Part shown: in pieces, positions 17,114-26,942 of the stretch | Layout: every line of letters begins with the position of its first letter | Position numbering within the stretch: position 1 is the first letter of the stretch | Assembly (NCBI GenBank): GCA_023440975.1 | Contig: JAEZRD010000090.1 | Location: 1 to 49,429, forward strand | Reading direction: 5' to 3' | From: Methanobacteriota archaeon | GTDB lineage: Archaea > Methanobacteriota > Methanobacteria > Methanobacteriales > Methanobacteriaceae | Length of the DNA stretch: 49,429 bases | Program-made: the position numbers and the translations under genes | Notes under the pieces: model-generated | What the model was told of the DNA's origin: nothing | What the model saw: the letters and a program-made list of their open reading frames with translations, nothing else | Databases searched by the model: none

Positions 17114-20100
17114 TTATTTTCTGTTTTTACGGAAAGGTCTAATACCAACTAAAATACTTAATATTAAAAGTAATGCAAGAATTGGATTACCTGTTTTAGC
17201 CATACTAACACCATTAGATAAATTCTTTGTTCCATTTCCTGAATTTCCATAAATATTTGAAGTTACTCCATTATGGTTTGGACCATTAGGAGATAAACCT
17301 GGATGATTAGGACCAACAGGATTAGGACCAACAGGATGATGTGGAGTATGATTAGTACCATTAGTACCGTTAGTACCGTTAGTACTATTAGTAGCATTGG
17401 TTACCACAATAGTAGCACTAGCATTATTATTAGAGTAAGTAGTTTCATTATCATCACCTACAACAGTTGTAGGAAGTGTGAAATTACCAGTACTAGTTAC
17501 TTGAGTAGTTAATACTAAAGTAGCAGTTTCTCCAACATTAAAGTTACCAATATACCATTCATCTGAAGTTTCATTATAATATCCTTTATTTACTACTGCT
17601 TTTAAGAATTTAATATTAGGCATAACATCACGAACAATAACACCAGTATCATTATCAGGACCATTATTTCGGATGGTTACAGTCCAAACAACAACATCTC
17701 CAACTTTTGGAGTAGTGTTACTTACAGTTTCATTAATACTTAAATCCACATAAGCAGGAATATTTACTGTAACATTTGCATGATTATTTGACATATTTGG
17801 ATCATAATTTGTTCCATTTACATCTGCAAAGTTGGTTATATTTCCAGTTGTTGCAATTTTAACATTAATTGTTAAACTAACAGTTTGACCTACAGCTAAG
17901 TTTCCAATATCCCAAACACCAGTAGTACTATTATAAGCACCATTAGAAGAGTCACTGACATAAATTAATCCTTCAGGTAAGTTATCATTAACTTTAACAC
18001 CAGTAGCATTATCCACACCAAGATTAGTTACAGTTATTGTGTAAGAACTGTTACTTCCATATTTAGTAGTGTTAGTTACATTTGATACTTTAGTTATGCT
18101 TAAATCAGACATTGGAGGTACTGTAATGTTTGCAGTGAAATTATTATTACTTGTGCTTGTTTCAGGTTCATTACCAGAAACATTTACAAAGTTAATAATA
18201 TTTCCTGTTTTATTTACAAGTACAGTGATATTTAAACTAATAGTTTTCCCATTAGCTAAGTTTCCAATATTCCAAACACCAGTAGTACTATTATAAGCAC
18301 CATTAGAATTATCTGAAACATAAATTAAACCATTAGGTAAAATTTCATAAGCTTTAACACCAGTTGCATCATAAGGACCATTATTTCCAACAACAATTGT
18401 GTAAGTTATTGTATCACCCATTTCAGGAGCAGAATTACTTACAGTTTTATTGATGAATAAGTCTGTGCTTATTACATTAATTGTAACACTAGCATGATTA
18501 TTATTGTATGTAGTTTCATTTTCATTACCAGTTACATCTGCAACATTAGTGATTGCACCAATATTAACTGCTGTAACAGTAATTGTTAAACTTGTACTGT
18601 TTCCACTTGCTAAATTACCAATATTCCAAACACCAGTAGCACTATCATAATTTGTGGAATTAGTTGAAACAAAGCTTACACCATTTGGTAAAACATCATT
18701 TACTTTAACTCCAGTAGCATTATCCGGACCATTATTAGTTACAGTTATAGTGTATGTAAATTGGTTACCTGGATAAATAGTACTTATACTAGCTATTTTA
18801 TTAATAGATAAGTCAGCTGTTTGATTAACAGTAATATTTACAGTTGCATTATTATTAGAAATGTTAGTATCATTACTACTAGTAGTTGTATTAACAGTGT
18901 TTGTAAAGTTTCCAGTTTTATTGACAAATACAATAATAGTTAAAGTTTCAGTTGTATTATTTCCTAAAGTTCCAACACTCCAAATTCCAGTAGTTTTATC
19001 AAAAGTACCCATTGTAGTATTGTAAGAATTTAAGATTAAACCATTTGGTAATACTTCATTTACAGTAACATTTAAAGCTTCATCAGGACCATTGTTCTTT
19101 ACAACGATTGTGTAAGTTACATAGTCATTGTATGCTGGATTAGTGTTATTAACTGTTTTATTTACTTGAATATCCACATCTTTTGTAACATAATTTGTAA
19201 CAGTAACATTATTGTTAGTTGTAACATTTTCAGTAGTAGTAGTTGTAACATTAGCAAAATTACTAATATTATCAACAGTAGTGTTAGCTGGAATAAAACC
19301 AGTAACAGTAATAGTAACAGATTGACCACTAATTAATGTTCCAACATTAATAGTAGCAGTAGAATCACTAACAGTTTTAGTTTCACCATTATAAGTATAT
19401 GTTACATTTTCTAATAATGATGGTAAAACATCATTGACAACTACATCATATGCAGTATCAGGACCATTATTAGTAACAGTAATAGTATAAGATACATTTT
19501 GATTTGCAATAACACTAGTACTATTTGTTTTAGTGATAACTAAATCAACATTATTAACATGAACTTTAGTGTTATTAGTTGCATTATAACTAGTTTGACC
19601 ATTAGGATCAAAGTAAGTTAAATTAACCACATTAGTGATATTTGCATCAGCGAGTGAAATATTATTTTCAACACCTGTTTGTAAAATAATACTTTCAACA
19701 TTACCAAGATTAAGATTAGTTATAGTTATTGTAACAGTCTTATTATTTATGAATTTAACAGTCACATTACCATTAGCATAATTAGTAGTATTTGTGAAGT
19801 AAATTCCATCAGGCAAAGTATCATTAATAACAATGTTAGTTGCATTTGTTTTACTTGTACTAGTATGGAAAACAGTAATATTATAAGTGAAATTATCACC
19901 AATATTAAGATTTGTCATATTAGCAGTCTTATTAATACCAAGATTAGGTTCAACAACAGTAATAGTTACAGTTGCATTATTATTAGAAATGTTAGTATCA
20001 TTACTGGAAGTAGTTACATTAACATTATTAACAATTGAACCTTTAGCACTAACTGTAACTTTAATAGTTAAAGTAACATTGGTACCATTATATATTGTAC

Positions 20101-23100
20101 CAATATACCAAACACCAGTATCATTATTATAAGTACCGTTATTTGAAACATATTTTACTCCAGATGGTAAAAGATCATTTACAGTAACATTTAATGCAGT
20201 ATTTGGACCATTGTTTTTAACAACTATTGTGTAAGTTACATTATCCATATAATTAGGATTACTATTATCCACTGTTTTTGTTACTTGAATATCAACATAT
20301 TTAGTAATGTTATTTTCTACACTAGCATTATTGTTAGTTGTAACATTTTCAGTAGTAGTAGTTGTAACATTAGCAAAATTAGTAATATTATCAACAGTAG
20401 TGTTAGCTGGAATAAAACCAGTAACAGTAATAGTAACAGATTGACCATTAGTTAATGTACCTACATTAATAGTAGCAGTAGAACCACTAACAGTTTTAGT
20501 TTCACCATTATAAGTATATGTTACATTTTCTAATAATGATGGTAAAACATCATTGACAAATACATCATATGCAGTATCAGGACCATTATTCTTAACAGTA
20601 ATAGTATAAGTTACATTTTTACCAGCAACAACAACAGTACTGTTAGTTTTAGTGATAACTAAATCAACATTATTAACATGGACTGTAGTGTTATTAGTTA
20701 CATTTTGAGTGTTACCTGCTGGATTAGGATAGGTTACATTTACAAAGTTTGTTATATTTTTATAAGCAAGTGAGATATTATCTTCAATACCTGTTTGTAA
20801 AAGAATACTTTCAACAGTACCTAAATCTAAGCTACTTATAGTGATTGTTACAGTCTTATTATCTGTGAAATTAACAGTTATTTTACCATTAGTATAATTA
20901 GTGGTATTTGTGAAGTAAATTCCATCAGGTAAAGTATCATTAACTACAATATTTGTTGCAGCACTTGTACTTGCACTAGTATGATATACTGTAATGTTAT
21001 AAGTGAAATTCTCACCAACATTAAGATTAGTCATATTAGCAGTCTTATTAACACCTAATTTTGGTTCTGCAGTTGTAATAGTTACAGTTGCATTATTATT
21101 AGAACTATTAGTATCATTACAAGTAGTTGTTACATTTACTTTGTTAATTATTGATCCTAAACTTGTTACATTTACTTGAATTGTTAAAGTAACTTCTGAA
21201 CCATTATATAATGTACCAATATACCAAACACCAGTATCATTATTATAAGTACCGTTATTTGAAACATATTTTACTCCAGATGGTAAAAGATCATTTACAG
21301 TAACATTTAAAGCTGTATTTGGACCATTGTTTTTAACAGTAATAGTATAATTAATTAAACCATTATATGCTGGAGTTTTATTATCTACAGTTTTTGTTAC
21401 TTGAATATCAACATATTTAGTAATGTTATTTTCTACACTAGCATTATTGTTAGTAGTATTTGTTTCGGTAGTAGTAGTTGTAACATTAGCAAAATTAGTA
21501 ATATTATCAACAGTAGTGTTAGCTGGAATAAATCCAGTAACAGTAATATTAACAGATTGACCATTAGTTAATGTACCTAAAACTATGGAAGCTACATGAT
21601 TTGTAACAGTTCCAGTTGTACTACCTGATTTAATTGTAACATTTTCTAATAATGTTGGTAAAAGATCATTTACAGTAACATTATATGCAGTATCAGGACC
21701 ATTATTCTTAACAGTGATTGTGTAAGTCACATTTTTACCTGCAACAACAGTTGTACTATTTGTTTTATTAATAACTAAATCCACATTGATGACATGAACT
21801 TTTGTATTATTAGTTGTATTGTAAGTTCTATTACCAGTAGTATCTGTGTAAGTTAAATTTACAATATTAGTAATATTCTTACCTGCATATGCAGTGTTAT
21901 TCTCAACACCTGTTTGTAAAATAATACTTTCAACACTACCTAAAGCAAGATTATCCATAGTTATTACTACAGTCTTATTATCTGTAAAATTAACTTTAAC
22001 ACCATTACTTGTAGTGTAATTAGTGATATTTGTGAAGTAAATTCCATCAGGTAAAGTATCTTTAATAGTAACATTGGTTGCATTAGCTCTACTTGTCTTA
22101 TTATGGAAAACTGTAATGTTATAAGTGAAATTATCACCGATAGTTAAATTAGTTAAACTTGCAGTCTTATTAATACCAAGATTAGGTTCAGCAACAATAA
22201 TATTTGTAGTGTTAGTGTGTCCAGTTGGAACTGTTGTCCAATTGACTTTAGCAGTGTTTGTTAAAGTTATACCATTAGTATTGGAAGTTGCATTAGTTAA
22301 TATAGCTTCATAAGTTATAGTAAGGTTATTATCCATAACTTTACTTACAGTATCATTATTATCTGCATTTGTGTAGAATAAAATACTGAAAGATTTATTA
22401 TCTAAACTTATAGTTGTAATATTATTTAATGTAGCAATAAAATTATCAGCAACACTAATTATTTTAATACTTCCAGGAACTAGAACCATACCAGTAGGTA
22501 AAGTATCATTGATTGTAAGATTTTGATAAGTTCCTCTAGCTAATACAACAGTAATATTAAATGTTCCATTTTCACCAATAGTTAAATTATTACCATTAGT
22601 TGTGTTAAATGAAGTATTTGTTAAAGTTTTACTAATTGTAGTTAAATCAGTGTTTAAAATTGCACTAGCATTAACAGTGTAATTAGCACGATAAGGGAAA
22701 GTATCATTCATACTATAATAATTAGCAATCACAGTATTATTGTATTTTAAACCTTCTAAAAATGCAAAATTTTTAAGGGTCATATTATATTTAATTGTAA
22801 TATTTTGACCAGGAGTTAAATTTCCAGCATCAAAACTTAAAATACCATTATTAATAGTAATTATACTAGTTGTGCCATTTGGATAATATACAGTAGCGTT
22901 CCAATCTGTTTCATTGAAATCAGAATCTTCCGCAGCCATATTATCATATACTGTTACATTATAAGCAGTACTTGAACCATTATTTTTAATAATAATAGTT
23001 ACATTTGAATAATCATTAATCAATGTTGTAGGATTAAATGATTTAGTTACATTAAGACTTGGTTGAGTTACAACAACAGTTGCATTTTTAGATATAGTAT

Positions 23101-26100
23101 GATTTGCATTTCCATCATACCAATGAAGATCTGCATTATTTGTAACTGTGGTGTAATTTGTCTTATTATAAGTTGCAGTACTGTTTGAGGTTACAACTGA
23201 ATATAATATTATAGTAAAGTTTTCATTAGAACTAGTTGAATAAATACTCTTAGTAAATGTAATATTAACCTTATTATTAGAAATACTTATAGTATAATCC
23301 TTTAAAAACTCAGCTAATTCAGTAGAAGTTGTATTAATAGTTAAATTAGTGTATTTAAATCCTACAGGTAATGTATCAATAATTGATAAGTTTGTTACAT
23401 TTAAATTTTTTGGTAAAGTTACATTCAAATACCAAATTCCAGTTTCACCAATAGTTAAATTCTTTAAACTATTTGCAGTATCATTACTACCTTCATAACT
23501 TTTTGTAAAATTTAATGAAAGAGTTTTAACTTCTGCTGAACTATAATAATCAGTATTAGTACCATTAACATAGTTTGTAGCATTTTCACTAGTACCTGCA
23601 TAATATGAAGTAATATTAGCAGTATTAACATATACAGAATTTGGAACTAAATTATCATTAAATACAACTTCATAAGTAATATTAAGATAAGTTAAACTTG
23701 GAATACTAGGTATATGAAGTCCAGTACCATTAAAGAATGATTTTTTATCATCCTCATTTAATGTGTATTCTGTTCCATTAGCATAAGTTATTTTTAAAAA
23801 TCCTATTACAGTATTATTATCAGATATGTTTAAACTATTAAAGTTATCAAGTAAAGTAACATTAAAAGCTGCTCCGTGGCCAGTATTATTTACAATAATA
23901 GTATAAGTTACATTTGTACCATTAACAACAGAATTTGTAGTGTTAACTGTTTTATTAATATTTAAACTAGGATATTGAGTATAAACTTGGGAAATAGTTT
24001 GATTACTATTATAACTAAGCTCAGTATTATAATAAGATAACATCACACGATTAGTTTTATGAATACAATCAGGAACTATAGCATTAGTAGCAGTTACAGT
24101 GTATAATATTATTAAAGTACGGGTTGTACCTTTAGAATAGGTATCTCCAAACATCCATTTAATAAGATTACTTGAATCATCATATGTGAACTCTGGATTA
24201 ATATTAACAGAGTTATTATCAGTTAAGATATCTGAATCACTAGTATAAGCCCAATGACCAGCTAAAGGTATTGAAACTGATGTAGTATTTGTACCATTTC
24301 CAACACTAACAATAAATTGGGTTGCATTATAAAATGGTATTGGTAAACTATCTGTAATATTTAAACCTTTTTCAGATCCACTTGGAATAGTAATATTTAA
24401 CATATAAGTTACATTATCCCCAGAATGGATTAAAGTATCATTATTAGTACTATTATAATATAAAGAATTGTTTTTATAACTTGTATTACCATTAACCGCA
24501 TAAATTGTCTTATTAATTGTTGGTGTAGCAACAACTAAATATGTTCCACCAGTATCGCTAATAATATTTGTAGTATTATATAAAGTACCATTCATATAAA
24601 CACTATTATATATACTATCTCCACCATTAACCACATTTGTTCCATTAGTTGTAGTGTTAATGTATTTATCTTTTATAATAACACCAAATTTTAATGTACC
24701 TACGGCATATCCTGCATTAGTAGAACGACTACTATATAATCCTCCAGTAAGATTAGTAATATTCTTTACTGTATTATTAGTTAAAAATTTACCAATATTG
24801 AAGAATACATCTTGAGTACCCATATCTGTATGGTTAACTAAAGCATAACCACCATTTTCTTGAGTTAAAGTATAAGTATATGTTTGATTTTGTACAGTAA
24901 TAGTTAAAATTACAGGTTGGCTTGCATTAAATACTTGTGCAGTACCATCAGTTTTAATAGTTCCAAAAACATCTAAAATTGTCATATTACCTATGTCAAA
25001 GTAATCAGATACTTGGAAATAAGCTGTATAATTAAGATTAGAATTTAAAGGAATTTCACTACCCCAACTGTAATTATCTGCATGTTTTTGGATTGCTAGG
25101 GAACGTAAAGTTACCTCTATACTACTCTTATCAGTTACATTAAGATTATTGTATGTTCCTGTAGCAGTAACATTATTAACAGTTAAGTTAGAAGCACCAG
25201 TATTATTATTTAAGATAGTTAAATTAGTTCCTTTTATGGTGTTATTATCAAATTCTGGAGCATATACATTAAACCATATGCGAACATCAGATTTAGAAGT
25301 TGTACCAGTCAAATTATCAAATTTAACAACTAAATTTCCACCAGTATAATTAATATCTGGAGAAGTAATAATAATACCATAATTTTTTAAGTTTGTTTCA
25401 GAAAAATCAGTTATATTATTTCCATTGATTACTATACTTGAAATATTTAAAAATTTCAATTGATTAGGTATAGTATCATTTACAGTGATATTATATACTG
25501 TTTTACCATTTGCAATATCCACATCCACATAGTAAGGGAATGGATAATTTATTCCTGTAGCTGTTTCCCAATCATGCACGGTTGTGTTTTTATCTACAGT
25601 CATAACTATTGGATCTATATATCCTGTTACATTTGCACCATAAACTGGTGATAACTGAGAAAGATCACTACTATTTGTATATTTAAATAGTGGGGTTGCA
25701 TATATTAATTGAGTTAGTCCTACAGTTGCATTACCATTTAATAATGCTTTAATATTCATTACTGCACCGTCTGTTCCTTTAGTAAAACTTCCTAATGGAT
25801 AAGATAATGTGTATAATGTATAATTAGCATAATTAGCATTATTTATAGGTGTTTTAGTATAAGGGTCGTTTACTCCTGTACCATTGGAATTGAATGTTCC
25901 TACTTTTACAATTTCTACATTGTTACCTAAGAAAGTAGCATCTGTGAGTGTTATATTACTTGGAACAAATATTTCTATGGCTGGATCCCATCCAACATCA
26001 GAATCGTTTGCAACATTAAATTTTAAGTTAAATGAAAATGATTCATTAAGGAATACTTCCATTCCTGGAGCTGAATTAATTCCAGATTCATTAGTTGTAT

Positions 26101-26389
26101 TTACAGATAATGTAGGTTTTACATTATTGTTTGTAGTTACAGTTGCATTTTGTAATACATTTTCTGCATTTGATTGCTGATATACTGTACTTACTTCATC
26201 ATTTTCAGTTGCTGTTAGAGTGTTTATGTTATTGTTTTGAGTTAATGTTGAATTATTAGTTGTTGTTATGTTATTTGTTTGGTTGTTGTTAAAATTTAAT
26301 GTTGTATTTTCTGTTGCTGCGACAGCTCCTATTGTTAAGAAAATGCACAGTATTATACTTATTAGTATTATATTGTTTATTTTTTTAAT
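17114..26389 (-). CDS. Giant adhesin-like surface protein with DUF11 repeats; probable ATT start
   Basis: 3091 aa if started at ATT (26389). Canonical starts are absent from the in-frame region upstream of an internal ATG at 26062. Translation of that region gives KKINNIILISIILCIFLTIG followed by AVAA, a textbook signal peptide, and GGAGGTG sits 5 bases before the ATT. After an Asn/Thr-rich leader come more than a dozen DUF11-type beta-sandwich modules (pattern YTITVKNNGPDTAxxVxVND), each usually ending TNNNA(S/T)V. Near the C-terminus are an Asn-Gly-Thr linker, a Pro/His/Gly-rich linker and the anchor SMAKTGNPILALLLILSILV with RKNRK. The protein is therefore exported, wall-spanning and held in the membrane, like other adhesin-like proteins of gut Methanobacteriales. 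The extreme density of N-x-S/T sequons suggests N-glycosylation. The binding partner is unknown. Confidence 0.9.
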   Translation of the reverse strand: MKKINNIILISIILCIFLTIGAVAATENTTLNFNNNQTNNITTTNNSTLTQNNNINTLTATENDEVSTVYQQSNAENVLQNATVTTNNNVKPTLSVNTTNESGINSAPGMEVFLNESFSFNLKFNVANDSDVGWDPAIEIFVPSNITLTDATFLGNNVEIVKVGTFNSNGTGVNDPYTKTPINNANYANYTLYTLSYPLGSFTKGTDGAVMNIKALLNGNATVGLTQLIYATPLFKYTNSSDLSQLSPVYGANVTGYIDPIVMTVDKNTTVHDWETATGINYPFPYYVDVDIANGKTVYNITVNDTIPNQLKFLNISSIVINGNNITDFSETNLKNYGIIITSPDINYTGGNLVVKFDNLTGTTSKSDVRIWFNVYAPEFDNNTIKGTNLTILNNNTGASNLTVNNVTATGTYNNLNVTDKSSIEVTLRSLAIQKHADNYSWGSEIPLNSNLNYTAYFQVSDYFDIGNMTILDVFGTIKTDGTAQVFNASQPVILTITVQNQTYTYTLTQENGGYALVNHTDMGTQDVFFNIGKFLTNNTVKNITNLTGGLYSSRSTNAGYAVGTLKFGVIIKDKYINTTTNGTNVVNGGDSIYNSVYMNGTLYNTTNIISDTGGTYLVVATPTINKTIYAVNGNTSYKNNSLYYNSTNNDTLIHSGDNVTYMLNITIPSGSEKGLNITDSLPIPFYNATQFIVSVGNGTNTTSVSIPLAGHWAYTSDSDILTDNNSVNINPEFTYDDSSNLIKWMFGDTYSKGTTRTLIILYTVTATNAIVPDCIHKTNRVMLSYYNTELSYNSNQTISQVYTQYPSLNINKTVNTTNSVVNGTNVTYTIIVNNTGHGAAFNVTLLDNFNSLNISDNNTVIGFLKITYANGTEYTLNEDDKKSFFNGTGLHIPSIPSLTYLNITYEVVFNDNLVPNSVYVNTANITSYYAGTSENATNYVNGTNTDYYSSAEVKTLSLNFTKSYEGSNDTANSLKNLTIGETGIWYLNVTLPKNLNVTNLSIIDTLPVGFKYTNLTINTTSTELAEFLKDYTISISNNKVNITFTKSIYSTSSNENFTIILYSVVTSNSTATYNKTNYTTVTNNADLHWYDGNANHTISKNATVVVTQPSLNVTKSFNPTTLINDYSNVTIIIKNNGSSTAYNVTVYDNMAAEDSDFNETDWNATVYYPNGTTSIITINNGILSFDAGNLTPGQNITIKYNMTLKNFAFLEGLKYNNTVIANYYSMNDTFPYRANYTVNASAILNTDLTTISKTLTNTSFNTTNGNNLTIGENGTFNITVVLARGTYQNLTINDTLPTGMVLVPGSIKIISVADNFIATLNNITTISLDNKSFSILFYTNADNNDTVSKVMDNNLTITYEAILTNATSNTNGITLTNTAKVNWTTVPTGHTNTTNIIVAEPNLGINKTASLTNLTIGDNFTYNITVFHNKTSRANATNVTIKDTLPDGIYFTNITNYTTSNGVKVNFTDNKTVVITMDNLALGSVESIILQTGVENNTAYAGKNITNIVNLTYTDTTGNRTYNTTNNTKVHVINVDLVINKTNSTTVVAGKNVTYTITVKNNGPDTAYNVTVNDLLPTLLENVTIKSGSTTGTVTNHVASIVLGTLTNGQSVNITVTGFIPANTTVDNITNFANVTTTTTETNTTNNNASVENNITKYVDIQVTKTVDNKTPAYNGLINYTITVKNNGPNTALNVTVNDLLPSGVKYVSNNGTYNNDTGVWYIGTLYNGSEVTLTIQVNVTSLGSIINKVNVTTTCNDTNSSNNNATVTITTAEPKLGVNKTANMTNLNVGENFTYNITVYHTSASTSAATNIVVNDTLPDGIYFTNTTNYTNGKITVNFTDNKTVTITISSLDLGTVESILLQTGIEDNISLAYKNITNFVNVTYPNPAGNTQNVTNNTTVHVNNVDLVITKTNSTVVVAGKNVTYTITVKNNGPDTAYDVFVNDVLPSLLENVTYTYNGETKTVSGSTATINVGTLTNGQSVTITVTGFIPANTTVDNITNFANVTTTTTENVTTNNNASVENNITKYVDIQVTKTVDNSNPNYMDNVTYTIVVKNNGPNTALNVTVNDLLPSGVKYVSNNGTYNNDTGVWYIGTIYNGTNVTLTIKVTVSAKGSIVNNVNVTTSSNDTNISNNNATVTITVVEPNLGINKTANMTNLNIGDNFTYNITVFHTSTSKTNATNIVINDTLPDGIYFTNTTNYANGNVTVKFINNKTVTITITNLNLGNVESIILQTGVENNISLADANITNVVNLTYFDPNGQTSYNATNNTKVHVNNVDLVITKTNSTSVIANQNVSYTITVTNNGPDTAYDVVVNDVLPSLLENVTYTYNGETKTVSDSTATINVGTLISGQSVTITVTGFIPANTTVDNISNFANVTTTTTENVTTNNNVTVTNYVTKDVDIQVNKTVNNTNPAYNDYVTYTIVVKNNGPDEALNVTVNEVLPNGLILNSYNTTMGTFDKTTGIWSVGTLGNNTTETLTIIVFVNKTGNFTNTVNTTTSSNDTNISNNNATVNITVNQTADLSINKIASISTIYPGNQFTYTITVTNNGPDNATGVKVNDVLPNGVSFVSTNSTNYDSATGVWNIGNLASGNSTSLTITVTAVNIGAITNVADVTGNENETTYNNNHASVTINVISTDLFINKTVSNSAPEMGDTITYTIVVGNNGPYDATGVKAYEILPNGLIYVSDNSNGAYNSTTGVWNIGNLANGKTISLNITVLVNKTGNIINFVNVSGNEPETSTSNNNFTANITVPPMSDLSITKVSNVTNTTKYGSNSSYTITVTNLGVDNATGVKVNDNLPEGLIYVSDSSNGAYNSTTGVWDIGNLAVGQTVSLTINVKIATTGNITNFADVNGTNYDPNMSNNHANVTVNIPAYVDLSINETVSNTTPKVGDVVVWTVTIRNNGPDNDTGVIVRDVMPNIKFLKAVVNKGYYNETSDEWYIGNFNVGETATLVLTTQVTSTGNFTLPTTVVGDDNETTYSNNNASATIVVTNATNSTNGTNGTNGTNHTPHHPVGPNPVGPNHPGLSPNGPNHNGVTSNIYGNSGNGTKNLSNGVSMAKTGNPILALLLILSILVGIRPFRKNRK
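17351..17400. repeat. Short tandem repeat coding Asn-Gly-Thr linker
   Basis: Near-identical 9-base units (plus-strand reading TTAGTACCG or close variants) encode Asn-Gly-Thr repeats between the last DUF11 module and the Pro/His-rich linker. Each unit adds one glycosylation sequon. Such a run may vary in copy number between strains. Confidence 0.6.
17400..18823 (-). repeat. Four DUF11 modules of about 357 bases in the adhesin gene
   Basis: Four units, opening with (T/S/M/Y)-x-DL(S/F)I(N/T)(K/E) at about 18819, 18465, 18110 and 17750. Each carries GVWNIGNLA(S/N/V)G or a variant. Spacing is about 355-360 bases. The units are clearly homologous in DNA and protein but less alike than the larger cassettes on their N-terminal side. 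Confidence 0.7.
18824..22192 (-). repeat. Three tandem 1.12-kb higher-order cassettes in the adhesin gene
   Basis: Each cassette holds three different modules in the same order. They open with EP(N/K)LG(I/V)NKTA..TNL, then VDL(V)I(N/T)KTNST, then VDIQV(T/N)KTV. The boundaries set by the EP-LG-NKTA motif are about 22192-21071, 21070-19955 and 19954-18824, giving periods of 1122 and 1116 bases. Long stretches are almost identical in DNA, for example around 19270-19325, 20390-20445 and 21505-21560. This points to recent duplication or gene conversion. Confidence 0.75.
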
Positions 26390-26441
26390 TATTACACCTC
26401 CATTTAAGACTCCGAAAACAATAAATTAGAGAATGATTAAA

Positions 26442-26453
26442 CTATTTATATGT
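26442..26453 (-). promoter_or_regulatory. TATA box of the adhesin gene
   Basis: ACATATAAATAG on the minus strand. A start of transcription about 25 bases downstream leaves a leader of some 30 bases that contains the GGAGGTG ribosome site. This supports translation beginning near 26389 and not at the ATG at 26062. Confidence 0.55.
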
Positions 26454-26757
26454 GTACTAACTAATAACAGTTTTGTTAATTGTTCAATATTTAAAGTATT
26501 TAATGTTATTTTAAACAATTTTATTTATTATTTATTATTCAAATTAATATTAAACAGTTTTAATATATATGAATTATATTCCTTTTTAATAAAATAAAGA
26601 ATAATAATAACAAAATAAAATTTTACTTAAAAAAAAATATACAAAAAATACAATTTTAAATTAAAATAAAATACTTTAATAATGGAAATATTAATAAAAA
26701 AACTTAAATTTAAATATTTTTAATCCTAAAATATATATTAAAACAAATATAACATAG

Positions 26758-26777
26758 TAAGTTTAGCCCTAAACTTA
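26758..26777. promoter_or_regulatory. Perfect 9-bp inverted repeat, candidate operator
   Basis: TAAGTTTAG, two bases (CC), then its exact reverse complement CTAAACTTA. It lies in the divergent intergenic region, about 165 bases before the regulator ATG and 370 bases before the adhesin start. It could be an operator; a T tract expected of a terminator is lacking. Confidence 0.4.
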
Positions 26778-26884
26778 TAAAATAAAAGAAATTAATTAAT
26801 ACCTTAACGAACTATTTTAAATTTTATTAAAACATTTAACAAATCTACAACAAAATGATACAAAAAGTATATATTTTAAAAGAA

Positions 26885-26912
26885 TTATATATCAAACAAT
26901 GTTTAAAACATT
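26885..26912 (+). promoter_or_regulatory. TATA box and overlapping palindrome before the CARF-like regulator
   Basis: TTATATAT at 26885-26892 is a TATA box. Six bases later AATGTTT-A-AAACATT (26898-26912) is a perfect 7+1+7 palindrome covering the expected transcription start. This arrangement would suit autorepression by a dimeric winged-helix protein. Confidence 0.45.
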
Positions 26913-26942
26913 ATAAAAAAAATTACGGGGAGGTAAAAAAAG

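Larger units (their letters stand above)
26390..26942. other. Divergent regulatory region between adhesin and CARF-like regulator
   Basis: About 550 bases, very AT-rich, with no gene seen. It contains the adhesin promoter (26442-26453), a 9+9 inverted repeat (26758-26777), and the TATA box and palindrome of the regulator gene (26885-26912). Its length and symmetric sites suggest that the regulator may act here. Confidence 0.5.

Noticed and set aside
17114..26389. Repeats in the adhesin gene as a CRISPR array or mobile element
   Set aside because: The repeats are long, in frame, unevenly spaced and encode protein modules. There are no short direct repeats with unique spacers and no transposase.
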